NCBI GenBank assembly: GCA_037157565.1
Contig: JAZHRO010000062.1
Coordinates: 8,122,001 to 8,186,000 of the forward strand
DNA from: Thalassia testudinum
Taxonomy: Eukaryota; Streptophyta; Magnoliopsida; Alismatales; Hydrocharitaceae
Direction: 5' to 3'
DNA: 64,000 nt
Shown: positions 10,640 through 22,247 of the stretch, piece by piece
Layout: each line of letters begins with the position of its first letter
Position numbering within the stretch: position 1 is the first letter of the stretch
The notes under the pieces: generated by a model
What the model saw: the letters and a program-made list of their open reading frames with translations, nothing else
Told to the model about the DNA's origin: nothing
Databases searched by the model: none
Translations under genes and position numbers: made by a program

Positions 10640-11226
10640 GTGCACAACCAAGGTTTACAAAAAAGGTTATTTGATGATGTGTCTTTTAGGGTTCAACCTT
10701 GTTTAGTAGCTTTTAGGGTTTAATCTTTAGGTATATTCAATCAAGGTTCAGTAGAACACTCCATGTTTTGAAAGCACTGGTGTGATATATTCCTTTAGAA
10801 ATCAGGAAAAAAATGTGGAATGCCGGGTTTAGCCCTAAAAATCAACTCTAAGAGGCAAGCTACTTGATGGATCAATTTTAAATTAAATGGTGTGGCCCAA
10901 ATAGCTCAATCAATTGGCCTGTTGCACCACTTAGTTAAGGCACACAAGAATGTTCAACCTATTCAGATTTCTACTCACTTATGTGTATTGAGTTGATGTG
11001 TACCGGGTCCACAAGTTAGACCCCGATTAAGTGGTAGAATCAATGTGATTGTGTGCCTTAGGGTGAGAAGTTGTGTGGGTTAAGTGTGTAGCTTTTAGAA
11101 AATCCCACAAGAAAAGAGTTATATATATATATATGCAGGGGTGAGATGAGTGGAGGTGGAAAACAAATAATCAAATCTATCCCAGGGTTTATAAAAACCA
11201 CCTAAGTTGATTTGCGTTTGAGTTAT
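10640..11226 (-). other. Leader of element K, left part
   Basis: This sequence is homologous to the leader of element D around 58970-59600 (for example the 'gcttttagggttt' blocks and the 'gatttctactc' block near 10970). It is not part of A. It continues after C1 at 13012. An AT microsatellite lies at 11119-11132. No gene. Confidence 0.65.
11222..11226. repeat. TSD of solo LTR C1 (left copy)
   Basis: GTTAT directly before the LTR; the same five bases follow it at 13007-13011. Confidence 0.9.
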
Positions 11227-11983
11227 TGTTGAACGCTACGAACCTACGCTAACGAGATTGGTTTTGGAAAACCTGTCGTTGTAGTTCGAAAGCGAAGAAT
11301 TCGTGTTCAACAAATAAAATTTATACCGAAATTAAAATTCCGGGTCAAACACAGGGAGGCAAACGTTTGATTTAAAAACTACGCGTTTCTTTTTATTTGT
11401 TACAGAATAATTCAATTTAGAACCATCTAATTATTTACAATAAATAGAAGAGAGAGAAAGAGTAAGAGAGAAAGAGAATATTACACAGAGAAATCAAAAT
11501 GAGATGTAGAATAAATAAGGTATTTTTGTATTGAAGAGATTGTTCATTACAACTAGAAAGCATAAAACAATTACTCTAGAAAGCTATAAATTTACTCTAG
11601 AAAGAATTAAAAGAATGGAGAGAGAAATGTCCTCCTCGACGATTGCTTGGAGGACGAGTAGATTAATCTAGAAAGCAGTAAATCTATACTAGAAAGCGGT
11701 AAAAAGAATAGGGAGAGAGAAATCCTCCTCGACGGTTGCTTGGAGGACGAGCCGGACGGGATGACGCCTGGACGAAGGAGAACGAAGCGGGATGAAGGAG
11801 GACGAAGCAGAAGAACGGGAACGAAGCAGCACGCCGTCGTCGTCGCGGGATCCACTTCCGAATTGGAATGAAAATTGGACTTTATCTCGCGAGAAGCATC
11901 CCGGGTGTGGGACAAGCTTCTCTTGAGCTTTGGAGGGGTAGAGAGGAGAAAGAAGGGATGAAAATTTCGTATGGAGGGGGTCT

Positions 11984-11993
11984 CCTTTTATAG
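11984..11993 (-). promoter_or_regulatory. TATA box of C1
   Basis: The minus strand reads CTATAAAAGG. The equivalent box is conserved in both D LTRs and in K. Confidence 0.7.
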
Positions 11994-12164
11994 TTGCAAG
12001 GAGTGGGGGCAAAATAGACATTACATCTTCAAAATAATAAATAAGGGGTCTTTAGTGACGGATAAATCCGTCACTAAAGCCCCGACGTGGCTGTCGCCGC
12101 CGCGCCCACGCGCGCCCGCTCGGCTGCCCGCGTGCGTAACGCCTACGCACGTCCGCGAAGTCTC

Positions 12165-12192
12165 AGCCGTCCGATCGCGAGATCGGACGGCT
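12165..12192. repeat. Perfect 12-bp hairpin in C1 U3
   Basis: AGCCGTCCGATC and GATCGGACGGCT face each other across a 4-base loop. The same hairpin recurs in D (49247-49274 and 60576-60603) and E2 (57977-58003). Confidence 0.85.
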
Positions 12193-12342
12193 TAAAATCG
12201 CGCCTTCACCACTGCCGCCCGCCTGTGCGTGCGATCGCACGTTCACGCGCGCGTCCAATCGCGCGTCGGCGCTATCGGGCGCACGCGGCCGTTGGATCGC
12301 GATCGTGCAGTCGATTGGAGGCGCGCCACCGCTCCAATTTCT

Positions 12343-12409
12343 GCGAGGCGCGGCTCGAACTCGCGTCCCTGCTTCGCGTTAGAGCACTCGACCGCTGCGC
12401 TGCGGTCGC
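12343..12409 (-). other. tRNA-like block in C1 U3
   Basis: On the minus strand an A box (AGCGCAGCGG, 12402-12392) is followed by a B box (GTTCGAGCC, 12360-12352). The D arm is well formed: GCGC pairs with GTGC around an AGCGGTCGA loop. The T arm has four of five pairs (GCGAG/CGCGC) around a TTCGAGC loop. The stretch TAACGCGAAG matches my recollection of the 3' side of the plant tRNA-Ile anticodon arm. The anticodon stem is defective, so this is not a functional tRNA. The B box lies 359 bp upstream of the TATA box on the same strand. Confidence 0.65.
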
Positions 12410-13006
12410 GTTTGTGTCGAGCGCTTGACTTCAGCGCGGGCGCGTCGCAGCCGTTGGATCAAGATCCAACGGCGGAGAGGAGATGGGTGCGCGGTCTTCA
12501 CAAGATGCAAGAGGTCGTTTGGGCGGCTGAGATGGCGCCACGTGGCGTCATCTTGGCCGTCCATCTTCTGGAAGTTGTAGATGGTGCCACGGATGTCGGA
12601 TTGACTCAATTTTTGTGTCGTTTGGCTGCGATCGTCGATCCGAATTCATCCGTGCGGTCGGATTTGTCATCTGAAGTGCGGATTTACACCATCCTGGCCC
12701 TTGATCTTCTAGGGTTTCCCGGTCTCTATCTGATGCTACGGATGCCTGATTAGGGCGATCTTGGAGTCGTTGAACTCCAATAGTCGCCCTGATCACATCC
12801 ATACGGTTAGATCTTTGATCCGAGGCCCCGATAAAATGTTTGCCCTATCCAAGCACATAAAAGGAAACAATTAACCTCCATTTTATTCAAACTACTCTAA
12901 ATGCGAGATGATGCATGTTATGCAATATTTATATCATGAAATGCAATCCTATGCTTAAGAACATGCATAAATAGACATTTTAAGTAGTGTAAATGTGTTT
13001 ACATCA

Positions 13007-13011
13007 GTTAT
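13007..13011. repeat. TSD of solo LTR C1 (right copy)
   Basis: GTTAT, identical to 11222-11226. Confidence 0.9.
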
Positions 13012-13205
13012 TAGTGTGGTGAAATGAACTAACGGGTGGGGGTGGTGGGGATAAACTTACAAAACCTTCATCCGCATTTTTCTCTGATCTAACTGCTTTG
13101 GCCTACCTCGGAAGAGTAGCTACAATCACAGTAAGATCAGAGAAAAAGTGAGATAAAAGTTAGGTAAGGTGGAAAAAATGCGAGAAAAGCCAAAAAGCAT
13201 TGCCT
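13012..13205 (-). other. Leader of element K, right part
   Basis: This is the continuation of 10640-11226 beyond solo LTR C1, up to the PBS. It resembles 59530-59740 of element D. No ORF. Confidence 0.6.
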
Positions 13206-13222
13206 TCCCGGCAATAGCTCCA
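13206..13222 (-). other. Primer-binding site of element K
   Basis: The plus strand TCCCGGCAATAGCTCCA differs from the tRNA-Asp 3' end at four places. It sits three bases from the LTR start at 13226, which identifies the LTR to its right as a 5' LTR. Confidence 0.7.
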
Positions 13223-13908
13223 AAATGATTGACATGTTTCACATGGTAAAAATTGGGGTTTGAATGACCCGTCGTAGTAGCTCGCAAAACACGACTATCA
13301 GATAAAATTTTTAACCGAAACTCGAAAAGTAAGTCCTGAGTCGAACATGGGGAGGCAAACATTTGGTTTTATAAAAATCCGTGCTTCACTTTTATTTGTT
13401 TTTGGTCGATTTTATCTTTTCTAATATTTTTGGTATCTTTAGAAAGCAAGAGATCAAGTCGATGAATTCTATCTAATCTACTTGCAAAAATTTAAGAGTG
13501 AGAGGGAGAAAGAGAGAAACAATCATCTATTCATAAAGAATTATTTGTTACAACTACGAAAGCAAAAACTCTCCACTACAAAAGTGAAAGAAAGATAGAA
13601 AGAGGTGAGAGAAATCCCAATGACTCGCTCTGACATCGCCTGGAGGAAAGTAGTGAGGAGCGGGACAAACGGGGGCGGAGCCATAGGATGGAGGGTGGGG
13701 TAGGACGGTGTTGCGGCGAGGATCTTCTTCCCGAAGGGCGGTGACAGGACAGCCACGGGGTGCTCCACGAATGGGGATGAGTGGTATGAAAACTATTTTC
13801 TTTTCTACTCTAGAGGAGCATCCCGGGCTTGGGACAAGCTCTCTCTAAAGCCTTAGAGGTGGTGAGAGGAAGAAAGGAAGAGATGGTTTGGAATGGTGGT
13901 GGGTAGGT

Positions 13909-13918
13909 CCTTTTATAG
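13909..13918 (-). promoter_or_regulatory. TATA box of element K LTR
   Basis: The minus strand reads CTATAAAAGG, aligned with the boxes of C1 and D. Confidence 0.65.
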
Positions 13919-14237
13919 TGGAGGAGGAAGAACAAATTCGCATCTAGGTCATTACTGACCTCCGTAAACGTCTCTATAGATCCACCCTTTCTGTCACCGA
14001 AGATTCGCACCTTCAATTCCTTTGTTGGCGCGCACGGGCCATTAGTGATAGCTGCAAGCATCACTAAAAGCCCATGTCATTGAAGATCTGCCCTCCCTGC
14101 TGGAGCTGCACACTTCACGCACCCGTGCTCCTCACCCCATGTCACACACGTGCGTGCCGGCATCGTACTGCACGCGCATAGTGCGGGTGGCTGTGCACAC
14201 GCATCCGTGTGCATGATGGCTTAATTGAGGAATTGGG

Positions 14238-14302
14238 GGGGCTGCGGGGATTCGAACCCGCGTCGCTCCTTTGGGAGTGCCTCTCTCCACTACTTTGCTT
14301 CG
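14238..14302 (-). other. tRNA-like block in K U3
   Basis: The minus strand has an A-box-like TAGTGGAGAGAGG (14292-14280) and a canonical B box GGGTTCGAATCC (14259-14248). The T stem GCGGG/CCCGC is perfect with an 8-base loop. AGTG pairs with CACT around the D loop. The B box is 330 bp upstream of the TATA box. Confidence 0.6.
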
Positions 14303-14828
14303 GCGTGAGATGGTTGATTGGAGGATCCTCTGAAGAGCGGCGTGGATGGCTTCTCAACCATTGGATCAAGATCCAATAGCCGAGAATTGATGATACGGAT
14401 GAAGAGGAGCTGGTGCTAGGACTGATGGCTGGTGTTGGGAAGCCTAGATGGCACCACATGGCATCATTTGGGTCGTCCAACTTCTTTATGTTGCAGAGGG
14501 TGCCACAGTGTTCAGATTGAGATGATTCTCACATTGCCGAACTGCGATCGTTGCTCCAGATCCTTTCGTACGATTGGATTTTCCTTTCGAAACCCGTATT
14601 GATGTCGCATTGCCCCCTGGCCGTTGATCTTCCTCAAAATTTGTGTGATTCTACGAGACTCCGATCTAAACGATTTTGGAGGTGTTATACTCCAATCGTC
14701 ATCTTGATCAAATCCATACAGTCCGATTATCCATCTGAGGCCCTGAAATAAATCTTCTTCTCTCTTGACCATAAAAAGAACCTAATTAACCAAAAATATA
14801 TAATACTCTAAATGCAGAATGATGCATG

Positions 14829-14833
14829 CTATG
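14829..14833. repeat. TSD of element B (left copy)
   Basis: CTATG before the 5' LTR; the partner is at 27512-27516. Confidence 0.92.
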
Positions 14834-17581
14834 TGATGATAATGTCATCATCAGCCATATCTAACTTTATTTAGTCATATTCCATCGTTAAATGCTCCTA
14901 CATAACAGCCAGAGAGACGTAATTCATTGCAATTCCATTCTGAGAGAATAACAAGAAAACAGAGGTAAAACTACAATTTTAATAGCATATCTTAATTGTA
15001 GAATAATCACAGGTTTTCTCAGGGGTTAATTAACGGTCAAATGATCTTAAATGTCTAACAAGAGGGTCTGTGCAGTCAGACATGGATTTTCACGCATTTT
15101 AGGAATTAAATGACATCTGAAACCCCAAAAATAGATCCACTTAATTTACTGAGGTTCTGGTCAATATAGAATTCACCTAAACCCCCTAAAATTCATAGAA
15201 AAATATTCTCTAGGGTTTGACATCCTTGAATTGACCATCATAACATATTTTGACCTAAAATAAAGTCATAGACAGAGCTATGCCCTAATTTGGGTTTTTG
15301 CATAAATTACTTAGTCAGATGAAGTCAAAACCAAAATTTGACTTCACCATCAGATTTCTTGGGTCAAAATTAGGTTTGTATCAAAATTTGGACCCAATCT
15401 GAGATCATTTTGACCTAGTTCGCATTTTAGTCCAAGTCTGATTCTTAATCTCACAAATAGCCCCTCAACTTTTGAATTTATTACAAAAAGCCCCTATCTT
15501 TGTCATCTTCAAATAGGTCTCTGCCACCCTAGAATCCTAATTCTACAACTCTGACGAGCTTATTTGGCAAGATCTCTCTGATTTCTTGATGAATCCTTCT
15601 TAGATTTGAAAGGGGAATTCGTCAAGAAACTAGCTTCCTTTTTAGCTAGATCCAAAGCCCCAAAAATCACCCAAATCCTCATGCGAATCCTTCAAAGGAG
15701 TGGATTTCCAACTCCAGCAAGCCTTCCAAGCTTGGGAAGCTTGCTTCCTAAGTTCTAACCACTCTCTGGGACCTATAAAAGGAACCCCAGTGCAAGGTCG
15801 TGCTTTCCAAGCATGATTCCTGCCGTGAAACCCCCCCTTCCTCTCTCCACTCCGACAAAGAATCTCTGCAAGCTCCGGTGACTCCTGATCTAACTCGTCG
15901 TCCGTCTACAACACAAGCGATCGGGTTTCCTTCCTGTCTCTCGTCCGCTCTTGGCCGTACCAGCAAGAGCATCCTTCCCATTATCATCACTGCTTCTACC
16001 TCACCGGAGCCTTCGTCTTCTCCAGAGCCAGCGTACCCCCGGTAAGGAGAATCCTCCCCTTTCATCTGATTTGCTTAGGTTAGATTAGTTTCTCTCCACT
16101 TTTAGGTTAGATTCCCTCTTCTTATCCCCATTTCAACCCCTCGATACATGCTATCACCCTATCTTCCCCATCTCCAGCAATCCCTCCGGTGAGGCACTCC
16201 CATCGCTACATCGCTCCATACGCCTCGCCATCCATCCCACAACCTTCGCCACGACTCCACCAATCAAACCCCTTTCATATTTTGGTCCACTGCTCACCCA
16301 AACACACCCCCGAACAACCCACCGTTCTCCGCCCAACTCCTTCACCGTCTGACCAACACACATGTCCATCCACCACACAACCACCGCCAATGCACTCCAC
16401 ACCCTCCGATGATACTTGTGAACTTGTTTAATTGGGCTGAGCGGTTGTGCTCCTCTTTTTAGGTGTTTGTTGTTTCTCTGCCGCTGCCGCCATCAATGCC
16501 GCCTTGTTCTCTAAGCTCCAAGCCATGAAAGCTCCAGGCACAGGCACCAGATCGTGCGGAATCAACCTAGGGGTCTGCCTAGGCTATTAATTGGAGGAGA
16601 CCACCTCCTCTTGATCTTCAATTGGAATGGCAACCCTGCTGCCAACCGTGCGAAGAAAGAGTGGGACTTTAGTCCGACATCGTTTGCTGAAGAGCGTCTG
16701 CAGTGCAATAAAAGGAAAAAGTGTCAACAGCTTAGCACCTCGACACACAAGGGTTGAGGTCCCCCGCACACACCCCTTCACCTACCTCACCCGTGACACC
16801 ACCACGCGAGCCTAGCTCCAACCCGTTTACTCGCCAATGCCCATGCACACCTCAGCTGCTACCCCACGCCGGCAACCCTAGTCCCGGGTGTGCTCTAGAC
16901 CGATTACCCGATAACCCGGTAGTCTTCATGGCCCTGGGAGGGTGTGAAAGAGGAGAACCTAGAGAGAGGAAAGAAGAGAGCATGCAGGGTTAAGGGGGGT
17001 TTTGCTTTGTGATGTATTGGCTGACACTTAGCCAAAAATCGAAGGTGTCCCTCTGTGCGTGAAGAAGAAATGCCAAGGCAAGGAAGAAAGAAGAGGAGAA
17101 GAAAGACAGAACGAGTAGAGTAAGAAGAAGAAAGACAGAAAAAGAGAAGAGGAAGAAGTACAGTGTCCTCTTGGCACTGTATTAAGGCTGACTTAAGCCA
17201 TCTGATTGAGTGCCCTGCGATGGAGTGCACTGTGCACTAAAGTTTGCATGGTTTATACTATTCATTTATTTAGATGATTAAGTAGTTATTATATGTGTAT
17301 CTAAGCTAATAATTGATGATTCAAATCACCATTACTTTGTCTTAGATGACTTTTTGCCTCAATAGATTCTTGATATACTCATGTGCTACATTGCATATTA
17401 GATTTTGAGTAATTCATTGTGCTCATTTATATTATTTATTGAGATTAGTGATTGAATTCAATATTTGCTCCCAGTGAATGACCTTGAACCTCATTCGAGT
17501 ATAAATTTTATCTATTTTAAGCGATTTTGTCCTATACTACGATGCATCTCTTAAACAATGATGAATTCGTGTACTAACACA
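14834..17581 (+). repeat. 5' LTR of element B
   Basis: It starts TGATGATAATGTCATCA and ends AACACA, three bases before the PBS. It has a TATA box at 15773-15782. Its U5 region has 'tgctcccagtgaatgacc' near 17466, a diverged form of the CTCCCTG-GTTCGACC motif. ORFs within it have no recognisable product. Confidence 0.92.
15773..15782 (+). promoter_or_regulatory. TATA box of element B 5' LTR
   Basis: CTATAAAAGG, preceded by a partly decayed hairpin (AAGCTTGGGAAG region) that is perfect in the 3' LTR. Confidence 0.7.
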
Positions 17582-17584
17582 TTT

Positions 17585-17601
17585 TGGCACCGTTGCCGAG
17601 G
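17585..17601 (+). other. Primer-binding site of element B (tRNA-Asp)
   Basis: TGGCACCGTTGCCGAGG is the complement of the tRNA-Asp 3' end with two mismatches. It lies three bases after the LTR. Confidence 0.88.
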
Positions 17602-18766
17602 AGCAACGTGCAATTCACTGCTATTCTCTTGCTATATTTTTATATTTGAGCACTAACTTGCCCTATTTTGTTTGTTGTGTTTTTGCGAGGTTCTTCACAA
17701 GATCTTCCGCACAAATCAACCACTCCAGGGCTGGTAACTTCTCTATTCTTCCCTAATCAACCTTCTAATCTTGGGAAGACAAAAAAAGGAAACAATCAAT
17801 TAGGAATCACGTGTCTTATTTTTCATAGTAATTATCATTTAAAGGGCAAGTTTCTTGAATTGTGAAAATTTTTTCAAATCTAATTGAAGATTGAGACAAT
17901 TTTCTTTAGAATTCCCTACCCCAAATTTCCTATGCCTATTAGGGATCACGCTTAATTTCTGATCATCTTGGACTACTCACCTTCTTGTTTGAGTCCAAGG
18001 TGTACATGTTGAGATCAAATTCGATGTAGAATAGAGCCAATTAGGGTTTAACATTATGGTTTGGAGTGCAAGTACACAATTTTGCCTGAATTAAAGGAAA
18101 GTTACCCTCCTACATTTGTGAGTTACCCATGCCCTTGATTAAAAAGATCTAATCAGAAAAAACCTAAAATCAGGCTCTAATTTCAGTTGAACTCTTAAAA
18201 TCTTGGACCTAATAACCTGGGAGTAAAATCAGGGTGATTTCTAGGTCTTAACCTAGATCTCATTCTGCTATCTTTAGGGTAGGTCAAGTGAAGTTGCTCT
18301 ACATTGTAGGCCAACCAACCTCCAAATTAGGTCACAAGTTGAATTAACTTCTAATTAAGTGAAACTCAAGGTATAAATTAGGACATAAAATTGGTAGACT
18401 TAAGGCTTTAAGTTCGTACATTCCAGTCTACCTAGACCCTCAGTAACAAGGAAGTTAAGGTGGGGGAAACTTTGTAACCCATGGGGATGCTCTATTGTGT
18501 AGGGGTCTTTGCGGGGCTCTCCCTTCCTGGCTGCCTAGGTAATTCTCGGGTGTGCGAATTTTTGATTCAGAGGTATCATCCGCCTCAAAATTGCCTTAGT
18601 CATCCAAAAATCTTTGGGTGCCTTGATTGGGCCAAAATTCACATCCAGTCCCCCATCCCTTCTATTTAGAGCACATACACAAATCATCTTAGGGATTTCT
18701 TTCAGATCTGATCAACTTCAAATCTAATCTTGAGTTTGATTCTACATCTTGATTTCACCACTTAAA
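17602..18766 (+). other. Leader of element B
   Basis: Untranslated. The segment 18470-18640 matches the leader of A (7180-6990, opposite strand), a sign that A and B share packaging or priming sequences. An ORF at 18481 is in that conserved leader and is not considered a gene. Confidence 0.7.
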
Positions 18767-19577
18767 ATGCAGCCTGGCTATATAGGAAGACTATTTAGAA
18801 AACTGAAGTCCCAAATGAGCATACAAGAAAAGATAATCGAGAATGCCTATAGAAATCATGAAGAATATTATAAAAGGGACATGATGGAAAAATTTGCAAA
18901 AACAACAAGCCTCATCACGAACCGTGCAGGGATAATATGGACACAAATGAACCACAGTTCAACTCAGGATAATCTACTAGCATAACATAGTGAATTGGTG
19001 AAATTACACAACAATGAGTGTCTACAATGTTGGTCAAACCCTTCATTTCTGGAAAAACTCCAGGAACTTTTAGAAGAACGAGGAGAATTTCTATATAGAA
19101 CCATTGATCAAAAATACCCATCAGAACTTAATAAAACATCTTGAAGTAAGTCTAATGATCAACACAATTTCCCAAATCCCGAGTTCAATGATAATAGTTG
19201 TTGTGGATCCCCAACCCAAATGAATTCAGATTCAAATTTCATAGCAATTGACATTCATAATCTTGAGACGAGTTGGGAGGATCCAATTATAGGTGTTCAC
19301 AATGTTGAGCCAGCCCTAGAAAATCAAGAACTAGTTCACCAAGCTTAGATTTCCCAGACATCTGTGATACTAAGATTGAATCAGAACCTCTCGAGGGAAT
19401 AAATTTCGCTCCTTATTCTGATAAGGAGACTCTCGTGAGCAATTCTGACATCCTTGTAGAGATCAACCTAGATTCTAGTGATCCATCCCACACCCTTAAC
19501 CTAGAATCTAGGTCTGAGCCTTATTGGGATGATTACAAGGTCCCGTATGATGGAAACTAGATGTTGAATTTGGATTA
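18767..19577 (+). pseudogene. Element B accessory ORF, 5' part (unknown function)
   Basis: An ATG at 18767, at the position where gag would start, opens a frame beginning MQPGYIGRLFRKLKS. The first 40 residues are basic and helical in composition; the later part is acidic and rich in S, N and D. A stop occurs near 18985, another near 19140, and a frame change follows before the acidic section (for example YWDDYKVPYDG near 19525-19557). I recognise no domain: no capsid motif, CCHC box, protease DSG/DLG or RT. It is cut by solo LTR A2 and continues at 22253. It could be a remnant of a very diverged gag, a captured host sequence or an element-specific protein. Confidence 0.55.
19573..19577. repeat. 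TSD of solo LTR A2 (left copy)
   Basis: GATTA; the partner is at 22248-22252. Confidence 0.85.
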
Positions 19578-20407
19578 TGATGAGAGCCTCATTATGAATC
19601 CTAACTAGCATAATTTGATCTAAATAAGTGTGAAAAAGCTCCTACAAAACCTAAAGAAAAGCCTAACTCAAAGAATTCTAAATTGAAGAATAAAATAAGT
19701 CATAAGGGGTAAAACTGTAATTTTACCAATGCAATGCACAATCAGGGTGTCTAAGGGTCTGAATACAGGTCAAATGGGTTTAATAAGAAAGAAAGTGGGA
19801 TAGCCTGAGCCGAAAAGGGTTATAGCAACTTCTAGGAATTAAACAACATTCTGTAACCCTAAAAATAAACGCACTTTAATTCACGAGGTTATAGGCAGGA
19901 TAAAAATCAACTAAACCCTCTAAAATTCATGGAAAAATATTCCATAGGGTTTAGAACCATCAATTTGGCCTTTGCAACCTATCTTGACCTAAATTGAGAA
20001 CCATGCCCAATTTGTGACCTAATTTGGGTTTTTGTGCAAATTGACCAGTCAAAAGTGGTCAAACCTAAAATCAAATTACACCATTGAATTCCTTAGGTCA
20101 AAATTAGGTTAGTACAAAAATTTGAACCTAAGGGAAGGCCATCTTGACCGATTTTACAAATTAGTCCTCTTGAATTACTTTTTGACCCTTATCTTTTTGA
20201 ACCCTTGCTTTTTGCCCCCTAGCTTCTCTTTCATTCTTTACAAAATGGTTCCTTTGCCACCCCACGTAGGCGCCCATACCTCCGCCAACCTTACGCGGAG
20301 GATGGCGCCGCGCAGGGTATGGGGGCCGCTCTGAAGAATGAAAGGGTGGTTCCCTGCGTCGTCCTCTTTCGCAGGAACCCCCTACCATGGCCTGCTAGTG
20401 CCCACGC

Positions 20408-20429
20408 CTCTCGTGCGAACGCACGAGAG
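20408..20429. repeat. Perfect 10-bp hairpin in A2 U3
   Basis: CTCTCGTGCG and CGCACGAGAG are separated by only AA. Other hairpins lie upstream at 20272-20310 (CCTCCGC/GCGGAGG) and 20349-20380 (GGTTCCCTGCG/CGCAGGAACC). The TATA box is 75 bp downstream. Confidence 0.8.
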
Positions 20430-20504
20430 CAATGGGTCTCCATCTCTGGCCAACTCCGGCATACTCTCCACAATCGATCCTCGAGAATCTCCTCCCGCCA
20501 GCTG

Positions 20505-20514
20505 CTATAAAAGG
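20505..20514 (+). promoter_or_regulatory. TATA box of A2
   Basis: CTATAAAAGG, aligned with the box of A. Confidence 0.7.
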
Positions 20515-22247
20515 AGCAGCAGGGTCCTCCGGTCAAGATAAGCTCGTTTTGGCCGAAGAACGCCCCCATACTTCGTCTCCTCTCACTCCGGTCAGACAGC
20601 ACAATGCTTCCAGCGATCTTTTCTCCTCCTCTTCGTCGCTCTGCTGCCACACCAGCAATAAAGTCTACTCATCCTCGTCTTCCCATGCCAGGCCGCACCA
20701 GCTAGCGCCTCCAGATCCCCTCCTAGTCGTCGTTACCCCCCTTCTAGGCACCTTCGTCCCCAGCACCGGCAGGCACATGCCGAGCACCTCCTCTTTCCCT
20801 CTTTGTCAATCAAGTAGGTAAAAGCCTTCCCCTTTCTCTCTCTATTATTTTCCCCTTCTCAATTTGCTATTTCCACCCACCGACCACCACTGTCCATCAC
20901 CATCTTCTCCATCTCCAGCCACCGTCCAGCGAGGTGTTTCCGCCGCCCCACGCCTCCATCTGCCTCGCCAATCACCCCTAAAGCACCACGACACCTCGCT
21001 GACACCAAATCCGCCCTCCATTCACCACCTAGCACCTCCAAACCACCCCTTGAACACACCCACCTGCACCTCTACAGTGTGCCCTAGGTACACGGCCACA
21101 GGCACGTTCCCATCACGTCGACCCCCGCACCACCTTCGCCGTACTCTGGCGAAGCTTCCTGAGCTTTCTAACATGGCCGTGAGGCCATTTTAGTGTTTTC
21201 AGGTCTCGCCCCCATACTCTGGTTGCTCCAGGCCTCCTGAGTGTGTGTGCACCTGTAGGAGGGTATTCACACACACACTCAGGACCTCAATTTGGGGTCG
21301 AAGGCCTCTGCGTCCGCCCCAAATTGGTCGAGCTTTCCTGCCTGCAGGTGCACGAAGCGGAGGTGGGACTTTAGTCCCACACATAAATTGAAAAATTCGC
21401 AGAGGCATTTCGCCTCGAATCACTGGGGTGAGGTCCCTCCTCACCTATCACCCAGGTCTCGTCTGCGACTCTTCCCATGCAGACCTGACCCGACCCGACT
21501 ACCCCCACTCCTGTGCACTCCTCGTGCACCACCCACTCCAGTGCGCCTGGACCCAGGCACGCGACCCGACCCGAGTACCTGGCTCTGGGAGAGTGTACCA
21601 AAGAGAGATTCAGAGAGAGAGATGTGGGAAAGGGGTAGGGTAGGTGTTTTGCGCTGAGCTTATGTGTGTGTGCAGGGAACAGGTGATGAAGGAAGAAGCA
21701 AGGAGCTGCTGAAGAGAAGAAGGAAGAAAGAAAGAAGAAGAGGAAGAGCAGCGGCTGGGACTTAGTCGCAGAGAAGAAGAAAGGAGAAGGAAGGAAGGAG
21801 AGGAGCAGAAGAAGCCAGAGAAGCCAAGAGGAAGGAAAAGAAGAAGGAGAGGCTGACCAGATAAGGTGTCTGATTTCTGAATCAGACGTCGAAAAGAAAG
21901 GAAGGAGCAGAGCAGAAGAGAAGAGAGGAGGACGGGCCAGAGAAAAAGAAAGAGAAAAGAGAAGGAGGGAGCCTCTGCAGCAGAGAAGAAGATGCAAAAG
22001 AAAGAAGAAAGGAGAAGAGAAGGAAAAGAAAAGAAGCAATTTTTGGTCTCTCTCTCCTTTGTCTTAATTTTTGTAAAACAATATATATTGTGAATTCATA
22101 TGCTTCTAGAATCATAGTTTGCTCCCTGAGTTCGACCTCGGAAAACTTTTAATTCCGAGTAATAAATTGTAAACTGGTGATCGTTTTTCGTGATATACTA
22201 CAACGCCTAAGACTTTAAAATAACACGATGAAACCCTAACGCAACCA

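Larger units (their letters stand above)
11227..13006 (-). repeat. C1: solo LTR of the D/K family (1780 bp)
   Basis: On the plus strand it begins TGTTGAACGCTACG and ends TTTACATCA, so the sense strand is minus. It is homologous to the LTRs of D throughout. Neither a PBS nor a polypurine tract adjoins it, and GTTAT flanks both sides, so it is a solo LTR left by LTR-LTR recombination, inserted in the leader of K. It contains a TATA box (11993-11984), two perfect hairpins (12165-12192, 12450-12473), a tRNA-like block (12409-12343) and a terminal hairpin TGTAAACACATTTACA at the sense start. U5 has the GTTTGACCC-type motif near 11343-11361. Confidence 0.92.
13226..14833 (-). repeat. 5' LTR of element K, part 1 (interrupted by element B)
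   Basis: It begins TGATTGACATG next to the PBS and is a diverged relative of the D and C1 LTRs. It stops at CTATG (14829-14833), the TSD of element B, and resumes at 27517. The total LTR is about 1.69 kb. It holds a TATA box (13918-13909), a degraded CATTGGATC/GATCCAATA hairpin near 14357-14377, a tRNA-like block (14302-14238) and the U5 motif near 13337-13362. A GA-rich tract lies at 13497-13522. The rest of K lies leftwards; its 3' part is outside the window. Confidence 0.82.
19578..22247 (+). repeat. A2: solo LTR of the element A family (2670 bp)
   Basis: It starts TGATGAGAGCCTCATTA and is homologous throughout to the A LTR (10639-7889). The U5 block GCTCCCTGAGTTCGACCTCGG at 22121-22141 is nearly identical to that of A. 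It ends GCAACCA rather than TTATCA, followed by GATTA, which also precedes it. No PBS or polypurine tract adjoins it. It has a TATA box (20505-20514) and several U3 hairpins. It interrupts the accessory ORF of B. The AG-rich block at 21640-22035 is the counterpart of the CT tract in A, on the opposite strand. Confidence 0.88.

Noticed and set aside
12087..12753. Arginine-rich ORFs of 113 and 174 residues
   Set aside because: They overlap U3 hairpins and the tRNA-like block of solo LTR C1; the GC content explains them.
21371..22039. 222-residue ORF with hydrophobic stretches resembling membrane segments
   Set aside because: It is antisense to a purine-rich tract in the A2 LTR; the L, F and S runs are low complexity, not a membrane protein.
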